Source of the DNA: Marinospirillum sp.
GTDB lineage: Bacteria > Pseudomonadota > Gammaproteobacteria > Pseudomonadales > Halomonadaceae
Assembly (NCBI GenBank): GCA_007119985.1
Contig: SKOQ01000122.1
Span: forward strand, 1 to 18,560
Length of the DNA stretch: 18,560 nucleotides
Direction: 5' to 3'
The position numbers were made by a program, and so were the translations under genes. The notes under the pieces are model-generated. The model did no database searches, was not told the DNA's origin, and worked only from the letters and a program-made list of their open reading frames with translations. This document shows positions 7,084-14,505 of the stretch, piece after piece (positions within the stretch are counted from its first letter, which is position 1; the number at the start of each line of letters is the position of its first letter).

Positions 7084-8081
7084 GCACGCATGATACACCT
7101 CAACAGGCTATTGAGGATTATCTGGAGGCCTTGCTCTGTGATGACGGTTCGCAGGATGTGCCGGCTTCTGCCTTGTGGCGGGATGCCAGTGAGGCGGCTT
7201 CTGTGCAGTCAGCTCGCCCATCTTTTGAGCCGGATCAGTCGATGCAGGCGCAGAGCTTGGTTGCCTCGATGGCTGAATTCAAGAAAAACACTGCGCGTCC
7301 TCTCGCTGAAGCTGCCGCCGACGATTTGCCGCAAGTCATTCTGCCTGAGCTGAATCTGACTGCAGAGGCTCACCAAGAAGAGCCAGAACCAGCTTTCGTT
7401 GAGCCTGAGTCCCCTGCTGTTGCTAAAGCCGTGGAAGAGGTGGCTTTTGAAGCGCCAGAGCCCGTCTTGGAAGCGCCAGTGGAGAAGGTTGAGGAGATTC
7501 AGCCCGAACCAGAACCAGTTCAGTTCAAGCGCTCCGAAGATCAGCTGGATGAGCAGCCGCCTGTTTCACCGCCAGGTTGGAAAAATGGTCGACCTGTCTG
7601 GGCCCAGGAGCGTTTTGAATGCTTGCTCTTCAAGGTGAAGGGGCTCACTTTGGCCGTCCCCTTGGTCGAGCTGGGTGGAATTATCAAGATCGAGAAGCAG
7701 CCGACGCCGATTTTTGGTCAGCCGAGCTGGTTCTTGGGTATGTTGCGATCGAATAAATCGAATGTCTGCATGGTGGATACAGCCCAGTGGGTTTTGCCGC
7801 CAGCATTAATCAATCAACACCCCGAGCCTTACCAGCTGGTGATTCGTATCCATAATAGCCAATGGGGTCTATCCTGTAATCAGGTGGATCGTTCAATTAG
7901 CCTACAGCCAGATCAAGTGCGTTGGAGAACCTCTCTAGGTAAGCGCCCTTGGTTGGCAGGGACGGTGATTGAGCATATGTGTGCACTGATTGATGCCGCC
8001 GCTTTCGATCGATTGCTGAAAGAAGGGCATGGCGAGCTAGAACCTGCGAATCTCAAGTCTATTGCCAACTTTGAAGATTAA
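7080..8081 (+). CDS. parP: ParP-like chemotaxis array adaptor with CheW-like C-terminal domain
   Basis: Adaptor that in Vibrio links ParC to CheA and receptors. The 333 residues fall into three parts. The short N-terminal helix contains QQAIEDYLEALLCDD (8-22). A long, acidic, Pro/Glu/Val-rich disordered region spans about 25-165. A CheW-like (AIF) domain spans about 176-315, beginning ERFECLLFKVKGLTLAVPL and ending KRPWLAGTVIEHMCALID. A conserved tryptophan in this last segment (Trp291) is the likely equivalent of the residue described as important for array binding in Vibrio ParP; that alignment is from memory. It overlaps parC by four bases, with AGGAGG before the ATG. It is clearly distinct from the true CheW downstream. 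Confidence 0.87.
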   Translation: MSTHDTPQQAIEDYLEALLCDDGSQDVPASALWRDASEAASVQSARPSFEPDQSMQAQSLVASMAEFKKNTARPLAEAAADDLPQVILPELNLTAEAHQEEPEPAFVEPESPAVAKAVEEVAFEAPEPVLEAPVEKVEEIQPEPEPVQFKRSEDQLDEQPPVSPPGWKNGRPVWAQERFECLLFKVKGLTLAVPLVELGGIIKIEKQPTPIFGQPSWFLGMLRSNKSNVCMVDTAQWVLPPALINQHPEPYQLVIRIHNSQWGLSCNQVDRSISLQPDQVRWRTSLGKRPWLAGTVIEHMCALIDAAAFDRLLKEGHGELEPANLKSIANFED

Positions 8082-8097
8082 CCGCAGGATGGGTATA

Positions 8098-8131
8098 GGC
8101 TTTTTTTCTGATCCCGTAGTAAAGCCCTGTT
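8098..8131 (+). terminator. Weak terminator-like hairpin between parP and cheW
   Basis: GGCTTT (8098-8103) can pair with AAAGCC (8121-8126), followed by CTGTTTTT. The stem is only six pairs and the loop is 17 bases, so any termination would be partial. It sits in the largest gap of the che operon (111 bases), which could tune cheW expression. No convincing promoter was found in this gap. Confidence 0.25.
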
Positions 8132-8192
8132 TTTATCAAGGCAGGTGTATTAGCATTAGTCTGATGTCTGACTTCGATGAAGGATACTAATT

Positions 8193-8681
8193 ATGTCGAG
8201 CCCGCAAAAAATTCAAGCTGAAACGGCTTCTGATCCAGTCCTGCAGTATGTGACTTTTCGTCTTGCAGAAGAAACCTACGGCATCAATGTGATGATGGTG
8301 CAGGAAGTACTGCGTTATACGGAAATTGCCCCTGTTCCAGGAGCGCCTGACTATGTGCTCGGAATCATTAACCTGCGTGGTAATGTGGTCACCGTCATCG
8401 ATACGCGCCAGCGCTTTGGTTTGCTGCCAAGCGAAGTGAGTGATGCAACGCGGATCATGATTATTGAAGCTGATCAGCAGGTCGTGGGTATTATGGTCGA
8501 CTCTGTCGCTGAAGTGGTCTACTTGAAGCAATCTGAAATTGAAACGGCCCCGAACGTCGGCAATGAAGAGAGCGCGAAGTTTATTCAGGGCGTCTGCAAT
8601 AAAAACAATGAATTGCTGATCTTGGTTGAGCTGAATAAGCTGATGTCTGAAGAAGAATGGTCTGAGTTAGCGGCCATCTAA
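8193..8681 (+). CDS. cheW: Chemotaxis coupling protein CheW
   Basis: Scaffold that connects chemoreceptors to CheA in the membrane array. The 162 residues form a single CheW domain. It begins QYVTFRLAEETYGINVMMVQ and continues with VLRYTEIAPVPGAPDYVLG, the hallmark INLRGNVVTVIDTR and VDSVAEVV, and it ends in a short acidic tail. AAGGA at 8180-8184 is eight bases before the ATG. It is separated from parP by 111 bases and from the DUF2802 gene by 75. Confidence 0.96.
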   Translation: MSSPQKIQAETASDPVLQYVTFRLAEETYGINVMMVQEVLRYTEIAPVPGAPDYVLGIINLRGNVVTVIDTRQRFGLLPSEVSDATRIMIIEADQQVVGIMVDSVAEVVYLKQSEIETAPNVGNEESAKFIQGVCNKNNELLILVELNKLMSEEEWSELAAI

Positions 8682-8756
8682 CTTGGACGACCCTGATGCT
8701 GGTCAGTCGTGCTTGGGTTTAATCCATTGCGAGTATGAATAAAGAGGTTGTCACGA

Positions 8757-9203
8757 ATGGGACTCCCAGGCTTATATGAGCTGTTGGCGATTTTAGTTGG
8801 GCTTGTTGCTTGCGCTTCAATGCTATTGGTGCGCAGACACATCCGTCATCTGAATCAGCGCTTGGATGAATCCAAAAAAGAAATGCATTTGCTGGTGAAG
8901 GCCTTGCGCAATGAAACTCATGCGATGGGCAGCGGAGCGATTGGTGTTGGGCAGCGATTGGTGGAGGTCGAAAAGCGTTTGAATTCGACTGTAGAGCGCC
9001 AAATGGAAATTGAGCAAAAAGATCCAGGTAGCCTACCCTATGCCTATGCTGTGCGCCTGGTCGAAATGGGAGCCACTGCCGAGGATCTGATCCAAAACTG
9101 TGGTTTAGCACGTGTGGAGGCAGAGCTGATTGCCTTAGTGCATACGGAGCTTAAAACCCAGCGCCAAAAGCCAATGAAAGAAGAGTTTTATTCAATTAAT
9201 TAA
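8757..9203 (+). CDS. DUF2802 membrane-anchored protein of the che locus
   Basis: Conserved protein of unknown function found after cheW in many polar-flagellate gammaproteobacteria. The 148 residues have one N-terminal membrane segment (YELLAILVGLVACASMLLV, about 6-24), then a basic charged helix likely to form a coiled coil (about 28-85). The C-terminal DUF2802 part is YAYAVRLVEMGATAEDLI to GLARVEAELIALVHTEL. I chose ATG 8757, because AGAGG at 8743-8747 is nine bases upstream. The in-frame TTG at 8748 directly abuts that site. The position suggests a link to chemotaxis or flagellar function, but no biochemical role is known to me. A strong terminator follows. Confidence 0.82.
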   Translation: MGLPGLYELLAILVGLVACASMLLVRRHIRHLNQRLDESKKEMHLLVKALRNETHAMGSGAIGVGQRLVEVEKRLNSTVERQMEIEQKDPGSLPYAYAVRLVEMGATAEDLIQNCGLARVEAELIALVHTELKTQRQKPMKEEFYSIN

Positions 9204-9227
9204 ACGGCCTACTCGACATGAAGATCA

Positions 9228-9266
9228 CCCCTGATTCTTGCCTTGGCAGATCAGGGGTTATTTTTT
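9228..9266 (+). terminator. Rho-independent terminator of the che operon
   Basis: CCCCTGAT (9228-9235) pairs perfectly with ATCAGGGG (9250-9257), with an extra A-T pair outside and a possible inner GCC/GGC pairing. TTA and a run of six T (9261-9266) follow. The T-tract lies inside the last codons of the convergent minus-strand gene. On the minus strand the hairpin is not followed by T residues, so it works mainly for the plus strand. Confidence 0.88.
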
Positions 9267-9560
9267 GGTTTCTTGAGCGGCCATCTTGCTCTGTAAGCTT
9301 TCCATATCGTAGACAAAAGCCAGTACTTCGGCGATAGCGCGATAGAGGATCTCGGGAACGGGGTCGCCGAGTTCGAGTTGGGAGAGTGCGGCCGCAAGGT
9401 GCGGGTCTTCATAGAGAGGTACTTCAGCCTCTTGCGCAATGGCAATGATTTTCTCGGCGATCTCGCCGGCCCCCTTAGCTGTTAAGCGTGGTGCACCCAC
9501 ACCATCATACTCAAGGGCAAGTGCGCGCTTGATCGGTTTGCGAGGGGATCGAAGATGCAT
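9258..9560 (-). CDS. Stand-alone FlhB C-terminal-domain-like protein
   Basis: A 100-residue protein matching the cytoplasmic substrate-switch domain of FlhB/YscU: RALALEYDGVGAPRLTAKG, then VPLYEDPHLAAALSQLELG and the end PEILYRAIAEVLAFVYDM. The four N-terminal membrane segments of full FlhB are absent. The autocleavage motif NPTH is also absent, with basic residues (KPIKR) in its place. It starts one base after the fliK-family stop (TAG-c-ATG), so the two are almost certainly co-translated. Small FlhB-like proteins next to a FliK-like gene are known in other bacteria (for example YlqH with YlqG in Bacillus). Its role is presumably export specificity or hook-length control; this is inferred. 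Confidence 0.87.
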   Translation of the reverse strand: MHLRSPRKPIKRALALEYDGVGAPRLTAKGAGEIAEKIIAIAQEAEVPLYEDPHLAAALSQLELGDPVPEILYRAIAEVLAFVYDMESLQSKMAAQETKK

Positions 9561-9561
9561 G

Positions 9562-11133
9562 CTAAATTCTCGTGTCGATGATCGATTGGCGCGTGGGGAG
9601 AGGCTCGTCTATCGGAGGCTGTCCAAGATGGTATTCGACCGGCTTAATCTTTGCCCCTGTGCGCTCAAGTCGCTGAACCAGCTCAGCCACGTGTTCGCGG
9701 AGGTTCTGAAAGCTGGATTCCTCGTTGATCCAAATGGCCGCAGTGAGTTCTTCCTCTTTGAGTTTCAGGCGTGCGGTCAATTTGCCCATGGCCTTAAGAT
9801 CAAAATGCAGGTTGATCTGCCACAAGCGCGTTGTGCGGCGTTTTTCTTCCCGCTTGGCTTCCGCTTCTTCCTCTTCAATCCAGCGGCGAATATCGAGTTG
9901 AACCTGCAGCCATTCGCCGCGTACCGAGAAAGGCAAATCCAGCTGTAAAAGCTGCATGGGTTGTCCGCGCTCAAAGCTGGTTTGGGTGGCTTGTAGTGAG
10001 GTTTGTTGCAGTACCTGAATTCTTGCTTCAGCCGCTTGAAGTTGTTGCTGTAGCTGCTGGAGAACAGCTTGGCGTCCAGCAGGTTGACTCGGTTGCTCGT
10101 GGCGAAGGAGTGCGCTGGCTTGCTGGAGTAAAAATTTAAGATCACCCTGCTGTGCTGGATGGATGCCTCGGAGCAGATTGGCTTCAAGTAGGCCGCCATG
10201 ATAGGGCACGAACTGGCTGATCTGTTGTGCTTGTGGTGGAAGATCGCCTTGGATAGGACGACTCATCACCTGAGTTAGCAGCTGACTGAGCAGAGGGCTC
10301 AGTGGCTGAGTGGGACGAGCGAGGCTGGGCTGTGTTGTTGCTGGCTGAGCGGTTGCTTGAGTTGGACCGGAAGTGGAGAAGGGCCCAGCGAGCTGAGCGG
10401 GAGAACGCCCTGTTGCAGATAAAGGAAGCTGAGGCAGGAGTTGGCTCAGCTGCTGAAAAACCTGGCCGAGTGGGGCTTGGCGAGGGAGCGCGTGGCGTAG
10501 TTGCGCTCCTGCGCTGGCTAAGAGGCTTTGCAAGCTGGCTTGCTCTCTGGCCTGTTGGGTTGGTGCTGGCGTTGACCATGTCAGCTGTGCTTGGCCTGCG
10601 CTATTGATCTGGAGCGTCAGCCCTTGTTGAGCCTGCGCCCATTGATCTGGGCTCAGGGCTTGAGGTGCATTCAGGCTGACTTGTACTCCTGAGGATAATT
10701 GCAAAGTGAGCTGGACGCCTTGACCTGCTGGGAGGCTCTGTTGCTGTAACAACTGGACTGACAATTGAGCCGGTGCTGGGAGCTGCCCGAGTGATCCGCC
10801 TTGAACAGGCAGGTTGACTGATGGAAGTCCAGGTGGTGTAGACAAAGGCAGCGAAGGCAGTAATCTGATATCGAGCTGCCCATCTTGACGGCCAGTCAGT
10901 AGCAATGGCTGCCCAGCTGGGAGAGGCTTCTCTAGGGTCAGTGTCATTGTTTGGCCTTGGCTCAGTTGAACCTGGACTTGATACTGTCCTGATCCCTTAG
11001 CTTCACTACTCAGTACCTGGGCTGTCACGGCTTGGCCTGGCGCCAAACTGGGCTGACCTGATGCAACTAACCCCGCCGAGTTGAGCGACACAGTCGGATT
11101 GGGAGAGTTGCTTGTGTGAATCGCAGCTTGCAT
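9562..11133 (-). CDS. fliK: FliK-family flagellar hook-length control protein
   Basis: Protein of 523 residues. The N-terminal three quarters is low in complexity and rich in Gln, Pro, Leu, Ala and Ser, as expected for an exported molecular ruler. The C-terminal domain (about 393-515) has the FliK pattern TTRLWQINLHFDLKAMGKL, TARLKLKEEELTAAIWINEE, then a helix ELVQRLERTGAK. It is preceded by a strongly charged EEEEAEAKREEKRR insert. A TGA stop lies three codons upstream in frame, so the ATG at 11133 is the first possible start; its ribosome site is weak. Related bacteria often carry another fliK in the fliE-fliR region, so this may be a second, FliK-like paralogue. It has a sigma-28-like promoter upstream. 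Confidence 0.85.
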   Translation of the reverse strand: MQAAIHTSNSPNPTVSLNSAGLVASGQPSLAPGQAVTAQVLSSEAKGSGQYQVQVQLSQGQTMTLTLEKPLPAGQPLLLTGRQDGQLDIRLLPSLPLSTPPGLPSVNLPVQGGSLGQLPAPAQLSVQLLQQQSLPAGQGVQLTLQLSSGVQVSLNAPQALSPDQWAQAQQGLTLQINSAGQAQLTWSTPAPTQQAREQASLQSLLASAGAQLRHALPRQAPLGQVFQQLSQLLPQLPLSATGRSPAQLAGPFSTSGPTQATAQPATTQPSLARPTQPLSPLLSQLLTQVMSRPIQGDLPPQAQQISQFVPYHGGLLEANLLRGIHPAQQGDLKFLLQQASALLRHEQPSQPAGRQAVLQQLQQQLQAAEARIQVLQQTSLQATQTSFERGQPMQLLQLDLPFSVRGEWLQVQLDIRRWIEEEEAEAKREEKRRTTRLWQINLHFDLKAMGKLTARLKLKEEELTAAIWINEESSFQNLREHVAELVQRLERTGAKIKPVEYHLGQPPIDEPLPTRQSIIDTRI

Positions 11134-11368
11134 AACGGCATCTCATAAAACAAAGGAAGCGCTGATCTTCAAAAAGTTGCTGAGCTTGAAAAAGGTATCG
11201 GCATCTACAGTGGCTTCTTCAGCATCGACTCAGTCAATCTAGCATGATCGAGGGCAAAGCGCGCTCTGATCTTCCATGGATACAGGGCGGATTTCTGGCG
11301 GTTTATGACAGATCATAGTAAAGTGAGCCGCTTATGAAAACCGAATTTTGGTTAAGGCATTGATTAAC
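11134..11368. other. Divergent intergenic region between fliK and ccmA
   Basis: The 235 bases hold the minus-strand sigma-28-like site at 11195-11221 and a short inverted repeat GACT-C-AGTC (11227-11235). On the plus side I see ATGACA (11305-11310), which resembles a -35 box but has no -10 at proper spacing. I could therefore not define the ccm promoter. A nine-codon ATG-initiated frame (11334-11363) is not supported as a gene. Confidence 0.5.
11195..11221 (-). promoter_or_regulatory. Candidate sigma-28 (FliA) promoter for the fliK/flhB-like pair
   Basis: Read on the minus strand, TGAAGAAG (11221-11214) is followed by an 11-base spacer and GCCGATAC (11202-11195). The FliA consensus is TAAAGTTT-N11-GCCGATAA. 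The -10 matches 7 of 8 bases, the spacer is exact, and the -35 matches mainly in its first half (T-AAG). Transcription would begin near 11187, about 54 bases before the fliK ATG. FliA itself is encoded in this window. Confidence 0.55.
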
Positions 11369-12073
11369 ATGCACACGCCCACCTTATTGAGCCCAGACCC
11401 TCGCTTGGGGCCTGTCCATCAATCTGCCTGGTTAGAAGCGGCCTCTTTATCCTGTGCACGAGAAGGCCGCTGGCTGTTTCGTGAGCTGAGTTTTAGCTTG
11501 GGTGCTGGAGAAGTCTGGCAATTGGTCGGCCCCAATGGTGTTGGTAAGACCTCATTGATGCGTACCCTAGCTGGCTTATTGCCACTGCAGCAGGGACGGC
11601 TACATTGGCAAGGTCAGCCACTGGACCATGTTCTAGATGACTACCTCCACCATCTTCTTTTTATGGGGCACCTCCCTGGTATTAAGGCCGAGTTGACGCC
11701 CTTAGAGAACCTGAGCTGGTATGCGGCTCTCGAAGCCAGTTGGGAAGAGGTTGAGCTAGAAGAGGCGCTGATGCGAGTCGGTTTGTTGCGCTTGATCGAT
11801 ACTCCTTGCCATCAGCTCTCCGCTGGACAAAAGCGCCGTGTTGCGCTGGCACGTCTACTGATTACCAAAAAGAAATTCTGGTTACTCGATGAGCCCTTTA
11901 CGGCCTTAGATAAAGAGGCTGTGCAGGCAATGGAAAGATTGATTCGCAGCCATGCAGAGCAGGGCGGATGTGTTTTGCTGACCAGTCACCATGCGCTAGA
12001 AGACTTTTCTGGATTGCAGCGCCTAGAGTTAGCGCCGCTGCCTGCCCATGCGGCCTATGTTGATGGAAGCTAA
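11369..12073 (+). CDS. ccmA: Haem exporter ATPase CcmA
   Basis: ATP-binding subunit of the CcmABCD complex that releases holo-CcmE during cytochrome c maturation. The 234 residues contain Walker A GPNGVGKTS (about 54-62), the signature LSAGQKRRVALARLL, and Walker B with D-loop FWLLDEPFTALD. A switch His (TSHHAL) follows. I chose ATG 11369, with AAGG 11 bases upstream, over TTG 11348, which lacks a ribosome site. The N terminus is about 15-20 residues longer than in E. coli CcmA. It is the first gene of the ccm operon. Its TAA lies immediately before the most likely ccmB start. Confidence 0.94.
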   Translation: MHTPTLLSPDPRLGPVHQSAWLEAASLSCAREGRWLFRELSFSLGAGEVWQLVGPNGVGKTSLMRTLAGLLPLQQGRLHWQGQPLDHVLDDYLHHLLFMGHLPGIKAELTPLENLSWYAALEASWEEVELEEALMRVGLLRLIDTPCHQLSAGQKRRVALARLLITKKKFWLLDEPFTALDKEAVQAMERLIRSHAEQGGCVLLTSHHALEDFSGLQRLELAPLPAHAAYVDGS

Positions 12074-12074
12074 A

Positions 12075-12875
12075 ATGCCTTCTTCTGATCCATTTCGTTT
12101 GTCTGATGCTATGCGCCTTAATACCATTGAAGCTCAGTCTAGAGCTGAATCAGGTGTGGCGTTTTGCCGCCTTGAGCAAAAAAAATCGAACCCACCCAGC
12201 CTGTATGCTGTCTTTAAAGCAGCTTTTCGCCGTGAATGGCGTCTGAGTGTGCAAAACAAAGGGGATTTGCTGAATCCTTTGGTGTTTTTTAGCTTGGTAA
12301 CGATTCTCTTTCCATTGGGGATTGCGCCAAGCGCAGAGATTCTCGCTCCTGTCGCACCAGGTATTCTCTGGGTGGCGGCTTTATTAGCTGTTTTGCTCTC
12401 TTTGGATGCCTTGTTTAGGCCAGACCTGCTGGATGGCTCTTTAGAGCAGCTGCTCCTGAATGGCTACTCGCCGACACTACAGGTGATGGCCCGCCTTTTG
12501 GTGCATTGGCTGCTTACAGGCTTGCCGCTGGTCTTATTGGCTCCACTGCTTGGTGTGATGCTTTACCTCCCAGGCAGTGCTTTTTGGGCTTTGATGAGCT
12601 CTTTGTTGTTAGGCACGCTGGCGTTAAGCCTGATTGGTGCGATCGGTGCGGCGATCACCACCGGCCTCAATAAATCTGGGGTGTTGATGACCTTGTTGGT
12701 TTTGCCCTTGTATATCCCTGTGCTGATTTTTGGTACAGGGGCGATTGGCGGCGCTATTTTAGGCGACCCGATAGGAGGTCACTTGGCGCTTTTGGCCGCT
12801 GTGGCTCTGCTGGCCCTGACTTTCGCGCCCTTGGCCTGTACGGCTGGGCTGAAAATCGCGGTTGCAGCGGACTAA
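12075..12875 (+). CDS. ccmB: Haem exporter membrane subunit CcmB
   Basis: Integral membrane partner of CcmA. The typical CcmB body begins at AVFKAAFRREWRLS. It has about six hydrophobic segments, including NPLVFFSLVTILFPLG, LWVAALLAVLLSLDALFRPD, the family motif DGSLEQLLLNG, and VLMTLLVLPLYIPVLIFG. With ATG 12075 (GGAAG at 12065-12069) the protein has 266 residues, about 45 more than the usual 220 or so. The extra N-terminal part is polar, with no membrane segment. Upstream in-frame ATGs at 12048, 12057 and 12063 would overlap ccmA. An internal ATG at 12111 is a possible shorter start but lacks a good ribosome site. Confidence 0.9.
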   Translation: MPSSDPFRLSDAMRLNTIEAQSRAESGVAFCRLEQKKSNPPSLYAVFKAAFRREWRLSVQNKGDLLNPLVFFSLVTILFPLGIAPSAEILAPVAPGILWVAALLAVLLSLDALFRPDLLDGSLEQLLLNGYSPTLQVMARLLVHWLLTGLPLVLLAPLLGVMLYLPGSAFWALMSSLLLGTLALSLIGAIGAAITTGLNKSGVLMTLLVLPLYIPVLIFGTGAIGGAILGDPIGGHLALLAAVALLALTFAPLACTAGLKIAVAAD

Positions 12876-12899
12876 ACAGAAGCAAGACAACAAAAGAGA

Positions 12900-12916
12900 A
12901 GAAGCCTGGTGCTTCT
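12900..12916 (+). other. Small hairpin between ccmB and ccmC
   Basis: AGAAGC (12900-12905) and GCTTCT (12911-12916) pair around the loop CTGGT in the 80-base ccmB-ccmC gap. No T-tract follows. It may be an mRNA processing or stability element, or chance. Confidence 0.3.
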
Positions 12917-12955
12917 CAGTTCAGTAATTTGATGATGGCGAGAGGTGAGAAGATC

Positions 12956-13714
12956 GTGTGGACAAGCATTAAAACCCTCTATCACCGCTTGGGATCGCCC
13001 AAGTGGTTTTATATCCTGACCGGTCGCTGGCTGCCGTGGATTCTGGTGGTGAGTCTTGCGCTGCTGGTCACCGGTAGCATCTGGGGTTTGGCGATTGCAC
13101 CGCAAGATTTTCAGCAGGGGCATAGTTTTCGGATCATTTATATCCATGTCCCAGCTGCCTTTTTGGCGCAATCCATCTATGTGATGATGGCTATCTCCGG
13201 TGTGGTGCTCTTGGTTTGGAAAATCAAGATGACCGATATCATTGCCACGGCATTGGTGCCGATTGGGGCGACCATGACCTTTATTTCATTGGTGACCGGT
13301 GCGATCTGGGGTGTGCCGACTTGGGGCACCTGGTGGATGTGGGATGCGCGCCTGACCTCCATGCTGATTCTTTTCTTCCTTTATTTGGGCATGATCGCCT
13401 TGCGTTTGGCGGTCAAACCTCAGGAAACGGCAGCCAAAGCCTGTGCTTTAATGGCGATCGTCGGTGTGGTCAATATTCCGATTATTAAATACTCAGTTGA
13501 TTGGTGGTACACCTTGCATCAGCCAGCGACCTTCAGAATCGTTGGAGGCGCTTCATCATCTATGCCGGCCTCGATGGCGCTGCCTTTACTGGTCATGGTC
13601 TTAGGCTTTTATTGCTTCTTAGCCTGGGTGGTGATCGTGCATGCTCGTGCGCTGATTTTACAACGTGAAGGGCAAACGGGTTGGGTCAAAGAGCTGATGA
13701 AGGAGAAAAGCTGA
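12956..13714 (+). CDS. ccmC: Haem delivery protein CcmC
   Basis: Polytopic membrane protein that attaches haem to CcmE. The 252 residues show six hydrophobic segments and the periplasmic tryptophan-rich WWD motif WGVPTWGTWWMWDARLTS. Two histidine sites flank it: YIHVPAA before and WWYTLHQPAT after. I chose GTG 12956 because GAGGTGA (12942-12948) is seven bases upstream. The product then begins MWTSIKTLYHRLGSPKWF, close to known CcmC starts. The ATGs at 12932 and 12935 have no ribosome site. The last base of its TGA is the first base of the ccmD ATG. Confidence 0.94.
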   Translation: MWTSIKTLYHRLGSPKWFYILTGRWLPWILVVSLALLVTGSIWGLAIAPQDFQQGHSFRIIYIHVPAAFLAQSIYVMMAISGVVLLVWKIKMTDIIATALVPIGATMTFISLVTGAIWGVPTWGTWWMWDARLTSMLILFFLYLGMIALRLAVKPQETAAKACALMAIVGVVNIPIIKYSVDWWYTLHQPATFRIVGGASSSMPASMALPLLVMVLGFYCFLAWVVIVHARALILQREGQTGWVKELMKEKS

Positions 13715-13947
13715 TGGATTTCTGGTTTCAGGGTGCCGCTGAGTTTTTCCATATGGGTGGGCACGCGCTCTATGTGTGGAGTGCCTATCTGATTACCTTC
13801 GTGTTGATGCTCTTGAATATTGGTGTGCCTTGGATGCTCTACAAGGCGCAAAAAAAACGTCTGGCGCGTCAGATTCGGCGCGAGCAGGCATTTGGCTCAA
13901 CCGAAGCCGCTTCTGCCCGACCCACTTCGGCTGAGGCGCTACGCTAG
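13714..13947 (+). CDS. ccmD: Haem exporter accessory protein CcmD
   Basis: Small single-span membrane protein that helps release holo-CcmE from CcmC and CcmAB. The 77 residues begin MDFWFQGAAEFFHMGGHALYV, with one membrane helix WSAYLITFVLMLLNIGVPWML and then the typical basic segment KKRLARQIRREQ. The C-terminal Ser/Ala-rich tail makes it slightly longer than many CcmD. The start is fixed by AAGGAG at 13700-13705 and by the one-base overlap with the ccmC stop. An apparently longer frame upstream is only overlap with ccmC. Confidence 0.92.
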   Translation: MDFWFQGAAEFFHMGGHALYVWSAYLITFVLMLLNIGVPWMLYKAQKKRLARQIRREQAFGSTEAASARPTSAEALR

Positions 13948-14009
13948 CCCAGCGCCATGGATTCAAAATGATGTGATCTTGCTTGATTGATTGAGTTTGA
14001 GGAGAACCC

Positions 14010-14495
14010 ATGACCCCAAAGCGCAAACAAAAGCTACTGCTGATCGGATTGATGTTTTTGGCTGTTTCGACCGCAGTTGGCCTTTCTCTTTATGCATTGA
14101 GTTCGAATATCAATGCTTTTTATGCGCCGATGCAAATCGTGCGAGGTGAAGCGCCGATGGATCGGAATATTCGTGCAGGAGGCATGGTCGTCGAAGGGAG
14201 TGTGCAACGTGATCCGCAAAGCCTCAATGTGCGCTTTGCTGTGACAGATCATGTTGAGCAGGTCTGGATCCAATATAACAAGATTTTGCCAGATCTATTC
14301 CGTGAAGGGCAGGGTGTGGTTGTCGTCGGGCGGCTAAGCGAAGAGGGCGATATTATCGCCAGTGAAGTCTTGGCGCGCCACGATGAAAACTATATGCCGC
14401 CTGAAGTGGCTGCCGCTTTAGAGGCGGCCGGGCAGATGCCGAGTCACTCCCCTTTCCGCCAAAACCAATCCTCTAGCTCAGAAACTGCCTATTAA
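14010..14495 (+). CDS. ccmE: Periplasmic haem chaperone CcmE
   Basis: Binds haem covalently and carries it to CcmF/H. The 161 residues have an N-terminal membrane anchor (about 8-30), the OB-fold body (MVVEGSVQRD to GVVVVGRLSEEG) and the haem-attachment motif LARHDENYMPPEV, with His124 and Tyr128. The C-terminal tail is flexible and Ser-rich. GAGGAG at 13999-14004 precedes the ATG. The 62-base gap after ccmD contains no recognisable element. Confidence 0.96.
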   Translation: MTPKRKQKLLLIGLMFLAVSTAVGLSLYALSSNINAFYAPMQIVRGEAPMDRNIRAGGMVVEGSVQRDPQSLNVRFAVTDHVEQVWIQYNKILPDLFREGQGVVVVGRLSEEGDIIASEVLARHDENYMPPEVAAALEAAGQMPSHSPFRQNQSSSSETAY

Positions 14496-14505
14496 GGGGT
14501 GATGA

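Noticed and set aside
9228..9266. Bidirectional terminator for both convergent units
   Set aside because: The hairpin is followed by T residues only on the plus strand; on the minus strand the sequence after the stem lacks a T-tract, so minus-strand termination is not supported.
9439..9948. A 169-codon plus-strand frame opposite fliK and the FlhB-like gene
   Set aside because: Both opposite-strand genes show family motifs across this interval, while this frame shows none and crosses their junction; shadow frame.
10302..10607. Plus-strand frame with hydrophobic end opposite the Gln-rich part of fliK
   Set aside because: It is a by-product of the repetitive CAG/CTG-rich composition; no start signals or homology recognised.
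11334..11363. Nine-codon ATG frame just upstream of ccmA, possible leader peptide
   Set aside because: No ribosome site, no regulatory codon run (no haem- or Cys-related pattern), and no attenuator structure nearby.
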